Assembly: GCF_002775205.1 (NCBI RefSeq)
Contig: NC_036460.1
Coordinates: 2,501 to 66,500 of the forward strand
Direction: 5' to 3'
Source of the DNA: Xiphophorus maculatus
Lineage: Eukaryota > Chordata > Actinopteri > Cyprinodontiformes > Poeciliidae
Length of the DNA: 64,000 bases
The notes under the pieces are model-generated. The model saw only the letters and a list, made by a program, of their open reading frames with translations, made no database searches and had not been told where the DNA came from. A program made the position numbers and the translations under genes. Of the stretch, positions 60,417 through 64,000 are shown piece after piece. The first letter of the stretch is position 1. Every line of letters begins with the position of its first letter.

Positions 60417-60779
60417 TTATAGTTAAGTTACATAAAATCTATTGCAATATTGTCTAAGTTAAAATATTTAATAAATATAAAATGTTTGTATATTAAACAC
60501 TCCTTTGTTATGCCCTGTTTCTCAAATTATTCAGAATAAAACAGCAATTTAATTTAAATGCACATTAATAAACATTTTTGTAAAAATCCAGAATTAGTCA
60601 AAATGTTATTTTTCATTTGTTGTCCATGCAACACTAAAAACAAACAAAGGTGATACAAAATTTAAATGACTGACCTTCACAAATTCTGTCAATAAATAGA
60701 AATAATGCAATCAATACAAACAATAAATACAAAATAACGAAACTACAACAGCATCATAAAGGTAGTATATATTAGTTTA

Positions 60780-61253
60780 TGGCAGCAACAAACTATTTTA
60801 GAAATTGATTATTCTGATGACTAATCACACAAAAGTGGCACATTCTGCATAGTTTTAATTTATTTTGCAATATTAAAAAAAGATGCAAATAAACAAATAA
60901 TTAAATTTCAGTTTCCTGAATCTTGAGCAGCGCTAAAATAAACCTGTTAAATTATTTAAACAGTTTTCAGAATCAAACAGGTCTTAAGCATCTGAACAGC
61001 GTTTCACTTGTTTCTTCTGGCGATGCGCGATATATCGGGACTAACATCGGTATCGGACGATGTTTGAGACATATCGATAATAAAACTGGGTCAAGATGTA
61101 CAACTGATGTTTATTTCTATCTTTTAGCTGTTTGTGTTTCAGGAATGGGTTGGTCATGTGGTGTTAGCGTTGGACAATATGGCTGAATAACTTACCTTGA
61201 CATAAGCGTTTCATATCAGTTGATATCGGTAATTATTGATTAGTTTGTTGCCA
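60780..61253. mobile_element. related TIR element, copy 2, with an inserted ATATCG-rich piece
   Basis: Left end TGGCAGCAACAAACTATTTT and right end ATTGATTAGTTTGTTGCC are inverted. It shares GATGCAAATAAACAAATAATT with copy 1 in the same orientation. A GCGATATATCGGGACTAACA...TGATATCGGTAATT stretch inside looks like a second element. Confidence 0.58.
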
Positions 61254-61390
61254 AACTGGTGGCGTGATTTTTTCCTTTTTAACCAGTTTTCTCTCCACGT
61301 TTTTAAGCAGTTTTGAGGAAACCTGAAACTGCTACTGCGCAAGTTACTAAGCAGGTTGTTGCTAGGCAACCAAAGACTCAGACACTGGAC

Positions 61391-61665
61391 ACCGCTGCCC
61401 CCTGCTGGTGTCCCGTTGCTCTCTGCCGCCCCCTGCTGGTGTCCTGTTGCTCTCTGCCGCCCCCTGCTGGTGTCCTGTTGCTCTCTGCCGCCGCCTGCTG
61501 GTGTCCTGTTGCTCTCTGCCGCCCCCTGCTGGTGTCCTGTTGCTCTCTGCCGCCCCCTGCTGGTGTCCTGTTGCTCTCTGCCGCCCCCTGCTGGTGTCCC
61601 GTTGCTCTCTGCCGCCGCCTGCTGGTGTCCTGTTGCTCTCTGCCGCCCCCTGCTGGTGTCCTGTC
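61391..61665 (+). repeat. 31-bp minisatellite, nine copies
   Basis: Unit CCCCTGCTGGTGTCCTGTTG + CTCTCTGCCGC, with CCCGTTG and CCGCCTG variants. 31 bp is coprime to 3, so all three plus frames remain open through it and give Cys/Pro/Leu-rich ORFs of no coding significance. Confidence 0.96.
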
Positions 61666-61937
61666 TCCTGTTGCTGCCTTTCCTGTGTCCAGCATTAATT
61701 TTAGAAGGTCAGATTTAGTAGCCTGATCAGAACCAGAGAGGTGTTTGGTGTTTTTACATGCAGTAACCCGAGCCGCTGTAACCTGAGCCTCTTCCTGGGA
61801 TTCGGTCCGGCCCAGTACAGCCCAGTCCATCCCAGTTTGTGGGATGGACTGGGATTCACAGTCCCATGTGTAAGTTTCACTCTGTTTACTGAGAGGTGTC
61901 CAACCTTAACGGACCAGACGGGTCGGGTCGGCGCACC

Positions 61938-62043
61938 ATGACCCGGTACTGCAGCCTGTTCCGACGCCTGCTGCTGAGGAAGGGTAAAGAGGAAGAGGAG
62001 GATGAGGAGAAGGGTCATGTTCACAAGGAGAGCAGTCAGCAGG
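61938..62043 (+). CDS. candidate first coding exon, 35 codons
   Basis: ATG in a fair context (GCGCACCATGA) opens a frame MTRYCSLFRRLLLRKGKEEE, then a Glu/Asp/Lys-rich segment, closed by a consensus donor (CAGG/GTGAGTC) at 62043. A basic/hydrophobic start followed by an acidic run could be the N-terminus of a larger protein continuing right of the window. No family recognised and no second exon found. Confidence 0.3.
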
Positions 62044-62307
62044 GTGAGTCCGTCAGAGACGGGTCGGTTCGCCTCGGACCCGAAATAAACGCTCCGCAGC
62101 TGGGATGAACCAGAACAAGGTCCGGTACAGACAGAGAGTTTCCAGAACCATCTGGGTCAACGCGCTCGGTGTAAACAAAGTCAGAACAGCTGAAGCTGAT
62201 CCAGATGTTGGGAGCCGTTTGAGGCTTTGAGCATCTGGCTGCATCGCTGCTGCAGGTCTGATGCAAAACAACCCGATGCAAAAGAAGAAAAGCATTCAAA
62301 TCAACAG

Positions 62308-62311
<4 letters not shown>

Positions 62312-62388
<77 letters not shown>
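62312..62388 (+). repeat. (GT)n microsatellite, about 38 units
   Basis: Uninterrupted GT dinucleotides followed by GGTGTGG. The following 62400-62510 text (CTTGAGGGGACC, TTGGGGTTGTGGGGACATTT) resembles a short degenerate repeat often found beside GT tracts in fish. Confidence 0.98.
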
Positions 62389-62392
<4 letters not shown>

Positions 62393-62552
62393 TGGACCAG
62401 GTTTTTATATCCTTGAGGGGACCTATCTCTGTCTACAGTTGGGGTTGTGGGGACATTTTCTTGGTTCCTATGAGGGGAAATACTGTTTTTAGTTGGGGGT
62501 TAAGCTAAGGCTTCAGAGTGCATGGTTAGAGATCTAACAGGTGTCTTCTTTG

Positions 62553-62553
<1 letters not shown>

Positions 62554-62626
<73 letters not shown>
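62554..62626 (+). repeat. (ATT)n microsatellite, about 24 units
   Basis: Uninterrupted ATT triplets. Confidence 0.98.
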
Positions 62627-64000
62627 GCCATTTTCCATCAAAAACACAAAATGTTGAAGTAAAAACAAAACTAATACAGAAATAGACAATAAACAATAAT
62701 AAAAAAAATTTAATAAGCATAAATGCAACAAAAACCAAAAATTTTATTTTAATTTCACTTTTAACATGACAACATATAGGGACATTAGTTGTTGGTGTAT
62801 TTGTTATTTTCTTCTTAATATTTGTTTCTTGCTAAATTAAAATACTAAAAAAATAATATTTAAAACCTAAATTGTAAAAAAAAACAATTTTATCGTTATT
62901 TTGTGTTTTTTATTGTTTTACCCCTTTCTTAAATAATTATGTGTAAAATAAGACAAATAAAAGCAAGAGGGTCATAAGTTTATACTTCTGCCTGTTTCTT
63001 TATCACACATATATTTATCTAAATATGTATGTTGGTGTTTCACTGTGAATATGTTTGAAATGAGCTAAACGGAACTAATAATATACATTTTTCTTTTGGT
63101 TCCATTTATATTTCCACACTTATCACAGAAACAGATGTTTAGTTTGATATTTTTTAAGGTATTTTTACGTCTGTTTTGCAGAAATATCTGCTTTACGAAG
63201 CCTGATCTGGATTCTTTTTATTGTTGAGAACTATTTAGCATTAACAGAAATAGCATTTTTAGGCAAAATGTTTCATAAGAGTGTAAATTTGTCTCCAAAA
63301 ATGTGCAATGTAGTAGATGCTGTAGTTCAGCAGCTCCTCTTCCTCCTCCTCTTCCTCCTCGCCTCCCGTTGGAGGCTTCTGTATTATAAATATCTGCGTC
63401 CGATCTGCTCTCAGGGTCCCACTCCTCTCATGTCACACATATCTCTTTACATATAAACAGACTTCCAGTGAGACTGAGTGGAAACTCGTTACTCAGAAAA
63501 CTTTCCTGCGTTATTATTAAACTGGAATCGTCGGACTCCAGGTTTCCACTGGAAACTAAAAGCAGAGACGTTAATCTGCAGCCTGTGATTTTCACTTCCA
63601 GCTTTAGCTCCTTTACCTCCCCTGATTAATCACGCATCGCTTGCACCACAAATAAACACAGCGGACAATCAAACACACATCATGCAGCTGAACTCTGACC
63701 TTTCAAGGTGATCTTTATCAACAAGTCTTCAGGATTTTTCTTCTACTTTTGCTGCTTTTCTCTCAGTTTCAGTCCTTCTATCTCATCGATGTCAGGAATG
63801 TTTTTATTTTATTTTAGCCACTTAATTCTACCTAAACAAAAAAACTTTTAACTACAGTGACACCTCAGCAAAAAACCCGTTTTAAATTAGAATCATTAGC
63901 TTCTGTTGCTGTTAGCCTGTCACAAAACACAACTAGTTCTGTTTTCTTTATTTTAATTCATGAAAAAGTCGCTGGAATGATTCTAGCTCCAACAAGGTGA
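62627..64000. other. AT-rich intergenic or intronic DNA to the window end
   Basis: No supported gene. If the 61.94 kb exon is real, this is its first intron. Confidence 0.5.

Noticed and set aside
61313-61830. Cys/Pro-rich ORFs on both strands
   Set aside because: Frames of a nine-copy 31-bp minisatellite.

Overview
The window is vertebrate nuclear DNA, almost certainly from a teleost fish. The genes have short exons with GT/AG boundaries. The proteins are animal families: an MB21D2 (Mab-21 domain) protein, the mitochondrial rhomboid protease PARL, a claudin of the claudin-15-like type, and the disordered N-terminus of an unassigned NPF-motif protein. The intergenic DNA is packed with microsatellites and with repeat types typical of fish genomes: an R2/R4-type (Rex6-like) retroelement, hAT-like non-autonomous elements, and piggyBac and Tc1 relics. 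There is no bacterial operon, CRISPR array, rRNA gene or convincing tRNA gene. Species cannot be named from the sequence alone.

Layout. 1-2.2 kb: a CT microsatellite, then a TTTAGC-rich palindromic array carrying a piggyBac-like MITE with a CTAA duplication. 2.2-3.5 kb (minus): two coding exons of an NPF-motif protein that runs off the left edge. 5-23 kb: no confident gene; many copies of one GCTAA-rich hAT-like family, a foldback MITE, a Tc1 transposase relic, and a 1.8 kb 11-bp minisatellite that abuts the terminus of a hAT-like copy. 24.2-25.3 kb (minus): complete five-exon claudin. 28.0-31.9 kb (minus): complete nine-exon parl. 32.6-34.3 kb (minus): 5'-truncated non-LTR retrotransposon with RT, zinc-knuckle and restriction-like endonuclease regions, cut exactly at a TCTG/TATC microsatellite. 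35.3-41.0 kb (plus): complete two-exon mb21d2. 41-64 kb: no complete gene; two weak candidate first exons (47.45 and 61.94 kb), a piggyBac fossil with a nested LINE tail, a 0.7 kb TIR element, a collapsed Tc1-like TIR palindrome and several long microsatellites.

The genes do not form a pathway. The claudin acts at tight junctions, PARL in the mitochondrial inner membrane, and MB21D2 is a nucleotidyltransferase-fold protein of unclear activity. parl and mb21d2 orthologues both lie on human 3q, so the linkage is plausibly ancestral (from memory, not tested). All exon boundaries were derived by hand from reading frame, splice consensus and remembered family sequence; three genes close exactly in frame with these boundaries. 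The most noteworthy non-genic signal is the hAT-like family and its apparent link to the 11-bp minisatellite.
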